Positions 8,860-21,042 of a DNA stretch of 64,000 nt are shown here, piece after piece. The stretch's first letter is position 1, and each line of letters starts with the position of its first letter. The stretch comes from Streptomyces sp. NRRL S-244. GTDB lineage: Bacteria > Actinomycetota > Actinomycetes > Streptomycetales > Streptomycetaceae. A program made the position numbers and the translations under genes. The stretch is from positions 56,541-120,540 of the forward strand of contig NZ_JOCX01000018.1 of assembly GCF_000717915.1 (NCBI RefSeq), given 5' to 3'. The notes beneath the pieces are model-generated. The model had not been told where the DNA came from and did not search any database. It saw only the letters and a program-made list of their open reading frames with translations.

Positions 8860-8877
8860 TTGGCCAACATTGGCCAA
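8860..8877. promoter_or_regulatory. Twin TTGGCCAA palindromes upstream of PBP gene
   Basis: TTGGCCAA occurs at 8860-8867 and 8870-8877, ten bases (one helical turn) apart, about 70 bases before the penicillin-binding protein start. This looks like a two-site operator; the binding protein is unknown. Confidence 0.5.
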
Positions 8878-8947
8878 CCTTTGTCACAACCTGCGGTGTT
8901 AGCTTTCTGAGCTGACGTCGGGGGGGTAATCGAGCGGAGCGGGAGCG

Positions 8948-11188
8948 ATGGGCCGAGCAGAAGCGCGTAAGGCGCAGCAGCGCAGTACGCGACGGGCGCC
9001 GCGCGGGCGCGCCACCGGGAAGGGGCGTGCCGGCAAGCGGACCGGCATACGTCGCTTCTTCACATGGAAGAAGATCCTCGGGGCCTTCTTCGGGATCATC
9101 CTGCTCGGCATGGGCGCACTCGTCGCCCTCTACTACTACGTGGACGAGCCCGACCCGAACGCCGACGCCATCAAGCAGAGCAACGTCTACAAGTACGCGG
9201 ACGGCTCGATCATGGCGCGCGACGGCTCGATGAACCGCGAGATGGTGCCGATCAGCCGGGTGCCCAAGGACGTCCAGACCGGCTTCATCGCCATCGAGAA
9301 CAAGACCTTCTACACGGACCGCGGCGTCGACTTCATCGGCGTCGCCCGAGGCCTGTTCAACACGGTCACCGGCAAGGGCAAGGCCGGCGGTTCGACGATC
9401 ACCCAGCAGTACGTCAAGAACTTCTACCTGAACCAGGACCAGACGGCGACCCGCAAGCTCAAGGAGCTGGTGATCTCCCTCAAGGTCGACCAGCGCCTGG
9501 AGAAGGACCAGGTCCTCGAGGGGTACCTGAACACCAGTTACTTCGGGCGCGGCGCGTACGGCATCCAGGCGGCCGCCCAGGCCTATTACGGCGTCGACGT
9601 CGACAAGCTGACCCTGGAGCAGGGCGCGTACCTCGCGGCCGTCCTCCAAGCGCCCAGCGACTACGACCTGGCGACCGCGGGCCCGAACGGCACGCGGCTG
9701 GTCAAGATCCGCTTCAACGGCGTGCTCGACAACATGGTCGAGATGAAGGCCCTCGACCCGGAGAAGCGCAAGCAGCTCCAGCTGCCCATGCCGATCAAGC
9801 CCAAGGCCGCCCCCGGCATGGAGGGCCAGAAGGGCTATCTGAAGCAGGCGGCGGACGCGGAACTGCGGCGCCAGACCAAGATGACCACCCAGGAGCTGCA
9901 GGCCGGCGGCTGGGAGATCACCCTCAACATCGACCCCAAGAAGCAGGCCGCGCTGGAGAAGGCCGTCCAGGACGAGCTGGAGTCCAAGCTCGACCGCAAG
10001 GACCGCCCGGTCGACGCGAGCGTGCAGGCCGGCGCCACCTCCGTGGACCCGAAGACCGGCGCGGTCGTCGCGATGTACGGCGGCACCGGGCTCTCCGACC
10101 ACTGGGCGAGCAACGCCCTGCGCCAGGACTTCCAGCCCGGCTCGACCTTCAAGCCGGTCGTGCTCGCCTCCGCCCTGGAGCACAAGTCCACGACGCAGGA
10201 CGGCAAGCCGATCACGCCGAACGCGCTCTACGACGGCACCAGCAAGCGGCCGGTCGTCGGCAGCGACACCCCGTTCGCCCCGCAGAACCAGGACAACGCG
10301 AACTACGGCGACCCCTTCCTCACCGTCCAGGCGGCCACCAACTCCTCGGTGAACTCGGTGTACGCCCAGATGATCGTGGACGTGCAACCGCCGAACGTGA
10401 AGAAGACGGCGCTGGAACTCGGCATGAAGGACCGCGACGGCTGGCCGGCCGACAAGCCGGCCATGTCGCTCGGCACCATGAGCGCCAACACCCTGGAGAT
10501 GGCCGGCGTCTACGCCACCTTCGACAACCACGGCAAGAAGGTCACCCCGACGATCATCAAGAGCGCCAAGCACGCCGCCCGGGAGTTCAAGCCGGTCGAG
10601 TCCGTGGGCGGCCAGGCCATCAGCCGCCAGACCGCCGACACGGTGACCAAGGTGCTCACCGGCGTCGTCCAGGACGGTTCCGGCAAGGCCGTGAAGAGCT
10701 CCGCCTACGAGGCCGCCGGCAAGACCGGTACCACCGAGTCCAACGTGGCCGCCTGGTTCACCGCGTATACGCCGGAACTCGTCACCGTCGTCGCGATGTT
10801 CGGCGAGGAGCCCGGAACGGCCAAGCAGGTCACCCTGACCGGTACCGCGGGCGGTGGCCGAGCGGGTGGTTCCAGCTTCCCGGCCGAGATCTGGAAGGCG
10901 TACACGCTGGCCGCGCTCAAGGGCGTGGACACCGGCGAGTTCGACCTCTCCGAGGCCAAGATGGGCGCCTCGCAGGCGCCGAGCCGCAGCAGCTCCCCGT
11001 CCTCGTCGAGCTCCTCGTCGGCCAACACGCCGTCGGCGCCGGTCTCGCCGTCGCAGAACACCCCGGGCCCCGGCAAGAGCTCGCCGGACCCGAGCAAGAG
11101 CACGACGAAGAGTCCGGACCCGACCAAGAGCCCGGACCCCACGAAGAGCCCGGACCCGACGAAGAGCGCGCCGATCACGATCCCGTAG
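8948..11188 (+). CDS. Bifunctional penicillin-binding protein (class A)
   Basis: A 746-residue class A PBP that polymerises and cross-links peptidoglycan. A basic cytoplasmic tail (1-38) precedes one membrane helix (about 42-65). The GT51 transglycosylase domain has the catalytic Glu117 (IENKTFYTDRGVD). The transpeptidase domain has Ser399 in PGSTFKP, the SSVN motif, and KTGT at 592. The C-terminal 75 residues are a Ser/Pro/Lys-rich tail with SPDPTK repeats. ATG 8948 is preceded by GGGAGC. No obvious partner gene. Confidence 0.93.
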   Translation: MGRAEARKAQQRSTRRAPRGRATGKGRAGKRTGIRRFFTWKKILGAFFGIILLGMGALVALYYYVDEPDPNADAIKQSNVYKYADGSIMARDGSMNREMVPISRVPKDVQTGFIAIENKTFYTDRGVDFIGVARGLFNTVTGKGKAGGSTITQQYVKNFYLNQDQTATRKLKELVISLKVDQRLEKDQVLEGYLNTSYFGRGAYGIQAAAQAYYGVDVDKLTLEQGAYLAAVLQAPSDYDLATAGPNGTRLVKIRFNGVLDNMVEMKALDPEKRKQLQLPMPIKPKAAPGMEGQKGYLKQAADAELRRQTKMTTQELQAGGWEITLNIDPKKQAALEKAVQDELESKLDRKDRPVDASVQAGATSVDPKTGAVVAMYGGTGLSDHWASNALRQDFQPGSTFKPVVLASALEHKSTTQDGKPITPNALYDGTSKRPVVGSDTPFAPQNQDNANYGDPFLTVQAATNSSVNSVYAQMIVDVQPPNVKKTALELGMKDRDGWPADKPAMSLGTMSANTLEMAGVYATFDNHGKKVTPTIIKSAKHAAREFKPVESVGGQAISRQTADTVTKVLTGVVQDGSGKAVKSSAYEAAGKTGTTESNVAAWFTAYTPELVTVVAMFGEEPGTAKQVTLTGTAGGGRAGGSSFPAEIWKAYTLAALKGVDTGEFDLSEAKMGASQAPSRSSSPSSSSSSSANTPSAPVSPSQNTPGPGKSSPDPSKSTTKSPDPTKSPDPTKSPDPTKSAPITIP

Positions 11189-11224
11189 CGCGTGTGGCGC
11201 CCATGGCGCCCGTACGGCCTGACG

Positions 11225-11264
11225 CACCGCCGCCCCGCAGCATCCACGCTGCGGGGCGGCGGTG
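11225..11264. terminator. Bidirectional terminator
   Basis: Perfect 16-bp stem (CACCGCCGCCCCGCAG and its complement) with an 8-base loop, centred between the convergent PBP gene and the PP2C gene. Confidence 0.85.
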
Positions 11265-11284
11265 TTCTGCGGGGGCGCGCCCGG

Positions 11285-13798
11285 TCAGCGCCGGTCCTGC
11301 GCCCCCGGCAGCGGGAGCTCGAACCAGACCACCTTGCCGCTGCTCAGCCGGGTCGCGCCCCAGCGGCGGGCCATCCGGTTGACCAGGAACAGCCCGCGGC
11401 CGCCCTCGTCGGTGTCCCGGGCCCGGCGCTGGCGCGGCAGCTGCGGGGAGTCGTCGCCGACCTCGCAGCGCAGCACGTCCGTCCGCAGCAGGCGCAGGGT
11501 CACGGGCCGTTCGGCGTACCGCACGGCGTTCGTGACCACCTCGCTGACCAGCAGTTCGAGGGAGTCCTGGAGCTCCTCCAGGCCCCACCGGGTCAGCGCG
11601 CGGCGGGCGAACCGGCGGGCGCGGCCCGGAGCGGTCTCCTCCGGGTCGAGGAACCAGTACGCGACGTCGCTGGGCGCGATCCCGTCGAAGCGGGCGGCGA
11701 GCAGCGCGATGTCGTCGTCCCGGTCGCCCGGCCCGAGCATGTCCAGGACGTCGTCGCAGAGGGCCTCCAGCGGCGGCGGGTGGTCCAGCCCGGTCAGCTG
11801 GGCGGTGGTGGCCAGGCGCTCGCGCAGCTGCTCGATGCCGGTCCACACGTCGCGCAGCCGGGATTCGACCAGCCCGTCGGTGTAGAGCAGGAGGGTGGCC
11901 CCGGCGGGCGCGTCCAGCTCCACGGCCTCGAAGTCCACGCCGCCGACGCCGATGGGGGCGCCGGGCGGCACCCGGAGCACCTCGGCGCGGCCGCCCAGGT
12001 GCAGGAGCACGGGTGGCGGGTGGCCGGCGTTGGCGATGGTGATCCGGTGCGAGACGGGGTCGTAGACCGCGTACAGGCAGGTGGCCATCCGGTCGGAGCC
12101 CAGGCGCTGCGCCTGCTCGTCCAGGTGGTGCAGGACCTCCGCGGGCGGCAGGTCCAGCTGCGCCAGGGTCTGGGCGGTGGTGCGGAGCTGGCCCATGATC
12201 GCGGCCGACGTCATGGAGTGGCCCATGACGTCGCCGACGACGAGCGCGACGCGGCTGCCGGGCAGCGGTATCGCGTCGTACCAGTCGCCGCCGACCCGGG
12301 CCGTCTCGGCGGCGGGCAGGTAGCGGGAGGCGAGCCGGACCCCGGTGGGCTGGGGGAGGCTGTCGGGCAGCATGGTGCGCTGGAGCTCGTCGGCGATGTA
12401 CGCCTCGCGGCCGTACAGGACCGCCTTGTCGATGCCGAGTGCGGTGTGCGTGGCCAGCTGGGCGGCGACCAGGAGGTCGTTCTGCTCGAACGCGGGCCGC
12501 TCGGGGCTGCGCAGGAACACCGCCGAGCCGATGACGCGGCGGCGGCCGCGCAGCGGCGCGAGGATGGCCCGCTGGCCGCGCGGTACGGGGTGCTCCGAGC
12601 CCAGCAGCTCCGGCAGCGCGTCCTTGGCCCCGGCGGCGGACCCGAACACCGGGCGGACGCCGCGCAGCACCTCGGCGAGGGCTCCGCCGGGGCGGATCTC
12701 GCAGAGCTCGGCCGCGGGCAGGTCACCCTGCGGGCCGACCAGCGGCAGCTGGCTGAAGTCGAGCTCGCCGCCGGAACCCGCGGCCCCGGGGGCCCCCGCG
12801 GCCCCCGCGGAATCGGGTCCCGTCAGATCGTCGATCGGCCGGAGCCGGTCGGTGCGGCGCAGCCTTAAAACGACCGGGCCGACGGGACGTTCGTCGCCCA
12901 CGGGGAGGGGATCGCGCAGGTAGACGAGGATGGCGTCCGAGAAGGTGGGCACGGTGGCCCGGCACAGGCCGAGGACGATCTCGTCGAGGTCGATGCCGCG
13001 GGCGATCCGGCGGGTCGCGGCCCCGACGAACCGCAGCCGGTCCCCTTCGCGCCGGGCGACCCCGCCCTCGGCTCCTTGCAGACCCCCGCCGACCGCACCG
13101 TCCGCCGTACCGGCGCCCAGGCCGTACGCCTGCGCGTCCGCCGCGCCACCCTCGGCTTCGGCCGCGGCAGGGCCGCCGTAGGCCGCCCCGGCGTCCGCGG
13201 CCGGGTCCGAGCCCTCGCCGACTCCGGCGCCCTGCCCGGCGGTTACCGCGTTTCCGTCTCCGTCTCGGTCTTCGTCCCCGTCCGTGCGGGGGCGGGAGGC
13301 GTCCGGTATCGGCGCCGGGCGGTCCTGGGCCCCGCCGCGGGCCTCGTGGGCCCGGGCGGCGGACAGGCCGGCCGGGTCCTCGCCGTGCGCGGCGTCGCGC
13401 GCGGCGTTCCGTGCCGCCTCGCCGTCGCGCCGCCGGGACCCGCCCGCTGCCGCGGCGTCGCGTACGGCGTTGCGCGCCGCCTCGGCGTCGCGGCCGCGGC
13501 GGCCGGCCGCGCCCGATGCCGCCGTGCCGCGCGCGCGGCCGCGCGCCGGCCGGGGCGTGCCGTCCTGCGGGGCGGGTACGCCCTCGCCGCGCGGGCGCGG
13601 GACGTCCGAGCGGACGGGGTCGTCGCCGCCCGCGGCCGAGCCGCGTACGGCCTCGGCCGCGGGGACGGGGGCCTTGCCGTGGCCCAGCTCTTCCGCACGG
13701 CCGCCGGGGGCGGCGGGCATGCCGGGGCCGCCCGGGGCCGGTGTCGCGGCGGCCGCGGCAGGCTGCGGGCCCTCCTGCGAGGTGGGGTACTCCGTCAC
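11285..13798 (-). CDS. GAF-PP2C(SpoIIE)-HATPase regulator with long low-complexity N terminus
   Basis: About 837 residues. The first 250 are low-complexity Ala/Gly/Arg/Asp/Pro with an internal repeat (DAEAARNAVRDA and DGEAARNAARDA). A GAF-like region follows (about 265-480), then a SpoIIE/RsbU PP2C phosphatase (VGGDWYDAIPL, VVGDVMGHSM, ANAGHPPPVL, LLYTDGLVESR, DDDIALLAARF) and an RsbW-like HATPase (LLVSEVVTNAVRYA, DEGGRGLFLV). Such proteins set anti-sigma/anti-anti-sigma phosphorylation. Codon 311 is TTA (12866-12868), a possible bldA dependence. The GTG at 13798 is chosen because the protein then begins TEYPTSQEG just before the low-complexity stretch; the start is uncertain. Confidence 0.85.
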   Translation of the reverse strand: MTEYPTSQEGPQPAAAAATPAPGGPGMPAAPGGRAEELGHGKAPVPAAEAVRGSAAGGDDPVRSDVPRPRGEGVPAPQDGTPRPARGRARGTAASGAAGRRGRDAEAARNAVRDAAAAGGSRRRDGEAARNAARDAAHGEDPAGLSAARAHEARGGAQDRPAPIPDASRPRTDGDEDRDGDGNAVTAGQGAGVGEGSDPAADAGAAYGGPAAAEAEGGAADAQAYGLGAGTADGAVGGGLQGAEGGVARREGDRLRFVGAATRRIARGIDLDEIVLGLCRATVPTFSDAILVYLRDPLPVGDERPVGPVVLRLRRTDRLRPIDDLTGPDSAGAAGAPGAAGSGGELDFSQLPLVGPQGDLPAAELCEIRPGGALAEVLRGVRPVFGSAAGAKDALPELLGSEHPVPRGQRAILAPLRGRRRVIGSAVFLRSPERPAFEQNDLLVAAQLATHTALGIDKAVLYGREAYIADELQRTMLPDSLPQPTGVRLASRYLPAAETARVGGDWYDAIPLPGSRVALVVGDVMGHSMTSAAIMGQLRTTAQTLAQLDLPPAEVLHHLDEQAQRLGSDRMATCLYAVYDPVSHRITIANAGHPPPVLLHLGGRAEVLRVPPGAPIGVGGVDFEAVELDAPAGATLLLYTDGLVESRLRDVWTGIEQLRERLATTAQLTGLDHPPPLEALCDDVLDMLGPGDRDDDIALLAARFDGIAPSDVAYWFLDPEETAPGRARRFARRALTRWGLEELQDSLELLVSEVVTNAVRYAERPVTLRLLRTDVLRCEVGDDSPQLPRQRRARDTDEGGRGLFLVNRMARRWGATRLSSGKVVWFELPLPGAQDRR

Positions 13799-14051
13799 GC
13801 GTGGAATTCCGTCCGTTTGCGCTCGATGTGCGCTGCACTCAACTCGGTCAGTCGCGGTATACCCGCTCAGCGGCGGGGACACCACCGCCCCGCGGTTCCG
13901 CGTCCCGCTCGTTACCTCTCGCTCTGCGTTGACCTCCGGTCAAGTCCCGCGTACGGCACGACATTTACGGATTCGGGGCCCAGCGCGCCTTCCCGCGCGC
14001 GACCTGCGGAGGGAGATCTTACGGTTGAACCCCGGGGGCGCATCAAGGGTC

Positions 14052-14747
14052 TCATGAGGTCATATGCGCCGGAGTGCGGTCCCAGTCCTCGGGAAGGGCC
14101 GGAACCCCCCAGGCGGGATCCGGCCGCCAGTCCTGCCAGCCGTCGGAGAACGGCGCCCCCCACGACTTGATCACGTCCACCGCCGCCCGCCCCGCGGCCT
14201 GCACCTGACGTGCCTGTTCCCCGTCCATCAGACCGGCCCGCTGGGCCTGCGCGAACTCGTCCTCGTCGCGCCACTTCCACGTACGGTCGGGGTAGACGGA
14301 GATGTCCAGGAAGTGGTCCACGGAATCGACCCCGCCGGACCACCGGGTCCGCGGCTCCTCCAGGTTCACGTACCAGCTCTTGAACCGCCAGCCGTGGTCC
14401 CAGAACAGCCACACCGACCACGGGTCCCCGGGCCGCGCCAGCTTCAGCACGCCGGCGCCGAACCAGCGCGAGCGTGCGGTGGTGCGCGGGGCGGTGTACC
14501 GGGTGGCGAGCGGCTCCTCGTGGACGGAGGTGCCGTCGGCCAGCACCGGCTTGACGCACTCGGTGCCGGGGGCCATCCACACCGCCAGCAGGTCGGCGGT
14601 GTCCTGGACCACCGTCACCGGGCGGCAGATGTGGACCGCGCCCTTCAGGCCCGGGGCGTGATCGCGGTAGCGCCAGAGGATCTGCTCACCCGGCCGCCAG
14701 CGGCTGCCCTGCGCGTCGCCGCCCCCGCGGCCTGCGGTACCTGTCAT
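14052..14747 (-). CDS. DUF402 / FomD-like barrel protein
   Basis: A 231-residue DUF402 protein. The family signature is clear: WYVNLEEPRTRW followed by VDHFLDISVYPDRTWKWRDEDEF, whose Asp/Glu residues bind metal in FomD, a cytidylyl-phosphonate hydrolase of fosfomycin biosynthesis, and in related nucleotide hydrolases. Core genomic DUF402 proteins are probably nucleotide or nucleotidyl-ester phosphohydrolases; the substrate is not known. Reads in the same direction as fumC upstream and the PP2C gene downstream, with gaps of about 100 and 250 bases, so probably transcribed alone. Confidence 0.8.
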   Translation of the reverse strand: MTGTAGRGGGDAQGSRWRPGEQILWRYRDHAPGLKGAVHICRPVTVVQDTADLLAVWMAPGTECVKPVLADGTSVHEEPLATRYTAPRTTARSRWFGAGVLKLARPGDPWSVWLFWDHGWRFKSWYVNLEEPRTRWSGGVDSVDHFLDISVYPDRTWKWRDEDEFAQAQRAGLMDGEQARQVQAAGRAAVDVIKSWGAPFSDGWQDWRPDPAWGVPALPEDWDRTPAHMTS

Positions 14748-14850
14748 GCGCAGATCTTAGGGCTGGGGCCCCCGCGCCCGCTGCGGTGCAGGTCACGGAG
14801 GTGCGCGGGGACGGGAAACGACCGAATCCGGCCCTCCTGCTGTGACGTTT

Positions 14851-16254
<1,404 letters not shown>

Positions 16255-16359
16255 GTTCGTTGCCTCCTCAAAAAGTTGAGCAATTGTCTTGTTCGAAGTG
16301 TTCCCAAGTCCCCTACCGGCCAGTAAATACCGTGGGTAACACCGATAGGGGAGGCGTTC

Positions 16360-17889
16360 ATGACACGTGTACGTACGAAACCCAGGCTCAGATCTACCTT
16401 CGCCGCCGTCGCGGCGATCGCGGCCGCCCTCGGGGGCGTCACCGCCATCACCCCCATGGCCCAGGCGGCGACCGGCCCCGCGGCCGCCGCCACCCCGCTC
16501 TCGCCCGAACTGGAGGCCATCCGCGCGGCGGAGGCCGTCAAGATCTACGGCGACCCGGCGATCCGCCCGCTGAACGAGCGCAAGACCGGCCTGATCTCGC
16601 TCGGCGACAGCGAGATTTCGGGCGAGGGCGTGGGCAACTACGACCCGGCGACCAACACCCCGAACAACCAGTGCCACCGCTCGCCGGATTCCGCGATCCA
16701 CCGCACCGGCATCCCGGCGGACCTGACCTTCAACGTCGCCTGCTCCGGCGGCTACACCGGCAACATCCGGATCGGCGGCAGCAAGCAGTACGCCGACGAG
16801 CTGGTGCAGAGCGACAGCCTCGCCGTCAAGGCGCGCAATACGAAGATCAAGATGGTGCTGCTCGTCGCCGGAGCCAACGACGACCTCCAGTTCGGCCCGG
16901 TCATGACCGACTGCGTGACCCGCTGGGTGCTCAGCCAGGGCACCTGCGAGCCCAAGTACGGGCCGGGCTGGCAGGCGCGCGTGGACGGCCTGAAGCCCAA
17001 GGTCGAGGCGACGGTCGCCGACCTCAAGACCGTCATGCGCGACGCGGGCTACGCCGACTCCGACTACAAGCTCGTCGTGATGGGCTACCCCAGCCCCATC
17101 GGCCCCGACTTCTACGACAACCCGAACTTCCCCGGCAAGCTCCCCGGAGGCTGCGCCGGCTACGACTCCGACGCCGCCTGGGGCCGCAACTACGCGGTGC
17201 CCACCTTCGAGAAGGGCATGCGCGCGGCGGCGCTGGCCTCGGGGGCCACGTACCTGGACAACTCGCGGCTCTTCCAGGGCCACGAGGTCTGCATGGAGGA
17301 CACCTGGGCCCGCGGCCTGTACCTGGACCTCGGGGACCACTTCCCGTGGGACGAGAACACCGCCCGCCAGTCCTTCCACCCCAACTACCGGGGCCACGGG
17401 GCGTTCGCGTCCTGCCTGACCCAGCTCTACGGCTCGGGCCTGCGCGAGGCCTCCTGCGCCGACCCGGCGAGCACCGGAACGCCCGTCCTCCAGGCCGGGG
17501 CCTGGGACTCCCTCTACGCGCCGCTGAAGAACGAGGCGACCGGCAACTGCCTCGACGCGAAGGGCGGCTCCAGCGCCAATGAGACGGCCGTCCTGGGCTG
17601 GGACTGCCACGGCGGCCGCAACCAGGGCTGGTGGTACGACGCGGCCCGCAAGTCGGTCCACGTCGAGCTCACCCACGACCGCTGCCTGGACGCCCCCGGC
17701 GCCAACTACGGCGCGGGCACCGGCCTGATCATCTGGAACTGTCACGGCGGCGCGAACCAGAGCTGGGTCCGCGACGGCGCCACCCTGCGCCCCGCGGCCG
17801 CCCCGGGCATGTGCCTGACCGTGGCCGCCGCCCACGACCCGCTGCGGCTGCAGACCTGCAACGGCTCGGCGAGCCAGCGCTTCGCGTAA
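16360..17889 (+). CDS. Secreted SGNH hydrolase with C-terminal ricin-type lectin domain
   Basis: A 509-residue protein. The signal peptide (about 1-38) ends near AQAA. The SGNH/GDSL esterase domain (about 75-365) has the catalytic Ser in [10 protein letters not shown], the Asn block in GAND and the His in [11 protein letters not shown] ricin B-type lectin follows (about 385-509) with QxW-type motifs NQGWW and NQSWV and paired cysteines. It likely deacylates a polysaccharide or lipid while bound to carbohydrate. The ATG follows GGGGAGG by 5 bases. Confidence 0.88.
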   Translation: MTRVRTKPRLRSTFAAVAAIAAALGGVTAITPMAQAATGPAAAATPLSPELEAIRAAEAVKIYGDPAIRPLNERKTGLISLGDSEISGEGVGNYDPATNTPNNQCHRSPDSAIHRTGIPADLTFNVACSGGYTGNIRIGGSKQYADELVQSDSLAVKARNTKIKMVLLVAGANDDLQFGPVMTDCVTRWVLSQGTCEPKYGPGWQARVDGLKPKVEATVADLKTVMRDAGYADSDYKLVVMGYPSPIGPDFYDNPNFPGKLPGGCAGYDSDAAWGRNYAVPTFEKGMRAAALASGATYLDNSRLFQGHEVCMEDTWARGLYLDLGDHFPWDENTARQSFHPNYRGHGAFASCLTQLYGSGLREASCADPASTGTPVLQAGAWDSLYAPLKNEATGNCLDAKGGSSANETAVLGWDCHGGRNQGWWYDAARKSVHVELTHDRCLDAPGANYGAGTGLIIWNCHGGANQSWVRDGATLRPAAAPGMCLTVAAAHDPLRLQTCNGSASQRFA

Positions 17890-17954
17890 CACCGCACGGC
17901 ACCGCACGGCACCGCACCGCACCGCCCCGCACCAACGCACCACCCGCACCCCCC

Positions 17955-17983
17955 ACACCCGGCCGGCACACCCGGCCGGGTGT
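17955..17983. terminator. Hairpin terminator between convergent genes
   Basis: Perfect 12-bp stem ACACCCGGCCGG / CCGGCCGGGTGT with a 5-base loop, between the SGNH and GDPD genes. The preceding 45 bases are a degenerate run of GGCACCGCAC repeats. Confidence 0.8.
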
Positions 17984-17995
17984 TCCCATCCGGGC

Positions 17996-18763
17996 TCACA
18001 ACCGGCGCAGGTACTCGCGGACCTCCCGAGGCCGATTGGTGATCAGCGTGTCCACTCCCAGGCGGACGCAGAGCTCCACGTCCTCCGGCTCGTCGACCGT
18101 CCAGACGCGTACCCGCAGCCCCCGGGCCTTCAGCCGCGCCACCAGCCCCGGGTCCTTGCGCAGCAGGTCGATGCCGGGACCGGCGTGCCCGGCGAACGGC
18201 GGCCGGGCGGGCCGCAGCCGCCGCTCGATGAGGTACACGGCGGGCAGCCCGGGGGCCAGCCGGTTCAGCCGGATCAGGGCGTTGCGGGAGAAGCTCATCA
18301 CCTCGACCCGGCCGTCGGAGCCGTCCGCGAGCCCGTGCTCCCTGAGGACCCGTACGAGCTCGGCCTCCAGGCGCCCGCCGGCGCGGGTGGGGTGCTTGGT
18401 CTCGACGGCCAGCCCGACGGGCCGGTCGGCGGTCAGCACCTCCTTGAGCAGGTCCTCGAAGAGCAGCACCTGCGCCCCGCGGTGCGCCTCGCCCTTCCAG
18501 CCGCCGAAGTCGAGCCCGGCCAGCTCCTCGTACGTCATGGCGGAGACGACCCCGCGCCCGTCGGAGGTCCGCTCCACCCGCCGGTCGTGCACGCACACGA
18601 GCCGCCCGTCGGCACTCAGCCGCACATCGCACTCCAGCGCGTCGGCGCCGTCGTCGATGGCCTGCCGATAGGCGGCGAGGGTGTGCTCGGGATGCTCGTG
18701 GGAGGCCCCGCGATGGGCGATGACCCGCACGTCGCGGGCGGTGGGCAAGGACGACTCAGTCAT
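17996..18763 (-). CDS. Glycerophosphodiester phosphodiesterase
   Basis: A 255-residue GDPD of the UgpQ type, cleaving glycerophosphodiesters to glycerol 3-phosphate and an alcohol. It has [16 protein letters not shown] at residues 16-31, the metal-binding Glu/Asp in [19 protein letters not shown], and the ETKHP strand. There is no signal peptide, so it is cytoplasmic. Length is normal for the family. Confidence 0.92.
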   Translation of the reverse strand: MTESSLPTARDVRVIAHRGASHEHPEHTLAAYRQAIDDGADALECDVRLSADGRLVCVHDRRVERTSDGRGVVSAMTYEELAGLDFGGWKGEAHRGAQVLLFEDLLKEVLTADRPVGLAVETKHPTRAGGRLEAELVRVLREHGLADGSDGRVEVMSFSRNALIRLNRLAPGLPAVYLIERRLRPARPPFAGHAGPGIDLLRKDPGLVARLKARGLRVRVWTVDEPEDVELCVRLGVDTLITNRPREVREYLRRL

Positions 18764-18816
18764 GCCGTAGACGTTATCCGGATGCGGTGGCCGCTCCGGT
18801 ACAGGATGCTGCCCGG

Positions 18817-19179
18817 ATGGCTGAACACTCGGTGATGCTCCACTGCGAGCCGTGCGGCTCGTGCCGGTTCGAGGCGTGGCAGCACGTCGTCGACGGCCGG
18901 CTGCGCTGGGAGGAGCAGCAGTACTGCTCCGCGTACGTGGTCCAGGCGTGCGACGGCGACTGGGGACCGCCCCCGCCGTGGCTCCGCGAGCGCATCGTCG
19001 CCGCGGAGGGCACCGTGCGCCTCGCCGTCGGCGGGCCGGACGGAGTGCCGCTGAAGGCCGTCCGCGAGGTGTACGGGTTCACGCTCCCGCAGCTGCGCGC
19101 GGCACGGGAGCACGGCCTGGCCGCGACCCCGGTCGAGGCGGAACTGCTGCGCGGGATGCGCGGCGGGCCCCGGGGGTGA
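18817..19179 (+). CDS. Small conserved hypothetical protein with Cys-rich N terminus
   Basis: A 120-residue protein I cannot assign. The start MAEHSVMLHCEPCGSCRF contains a CxxCxxC cluster that could bind a metal. The middle is aromatic (EAWQHVVDGRLRWEEQQYC) and the C-terminal half is helical. Third-position GC is high and the reading frame ends in its own terminator, which supports a real gene. ATG 18835 is an alternative start. Confidence 0.6.
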   Translation: MAEHSVMLHCEPCGSCRFEAWQHVVDGRLRWEEQQYCSAYVVQACDGDWGPPPPWLRERIVAAEGTVRLAVGGPDGVPLKAVREVYGFTLPQLRAAREHGLAATPVEAELLRGMRGGPRG

Positions 19180-19198
19180 TCGCCCCCGGGGCCCGCCG
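19161..19198. terminator. Bidirectional terminator overlapping gene end
   Basis: Perfect 16-bp stem with a 6-base loop. The left arm is the last coding bases of the small hypothetical gene and the loop contains its TGA stop. It separates this gene from the convergent fumarase gene. Confidence 0.85.
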
Positions 19199-19224
19199 TG
19201 GTGGGGGCGGTCCCGCCCCGCCGG

Positions 19225-20892
<1,668 letters not shown>

Positions 20893-20984
20893 GACGGCAG
20901 TCATTCCTCACTCGGCAGACGGCGCTGACGACCAATTGGCAGCGCGGCTATCCAGCGTAGGACCTCCGTCCGGGACTGTGTCTG

Positions 20985-21003
20985 TGAGGTAAGGCTCACT
21001 GTC
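20985..21003. promoter_or_regulatory. Putative iron box (DmdR/IdeR-like)
   Basis: TGAGGTAAGGCTCACTGTC matches 13 of 19 positions of the actinomycete iron box I remember (TTAGGTTAGGCTCACCTAA), including the AGGxxAGGCTCAC core. It lies between the class I fumarase and the divergent DUF1707 gene. Confidence 0.45.
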
Positions 21004-21006
21004 AAC

Positions 21007-21042
21007 TATCGCGATCTATCGCGTATCGCTATGCTGGCCGAC
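21007..21042 (+). promoter_or_regulatory. TATCGC repeats and possible leaderless promoter of DUF1707 gene
   Basis: TATCGC occurs at 21007, 21017 and 21024. TATGCT (21030-21035) is a plausible -10 box ending 7 bases before GTG 21043, and no ribosome-binding site is visible, so a leaderless transcript is possible. Confidence 0.4.

Noticed and set aside
8777..11227. Long minus-strand frame opposite the PBP gene
   Set aside because: Composition is that of an antisense shadow; the + strand carries all PBP motifs.
16255..17958. Upstream in-frame extension of fumC
   Set aside because: It runs antisense through the SGNH hydrolase; the ATG at 16254 has a strong ribosome-binding site.
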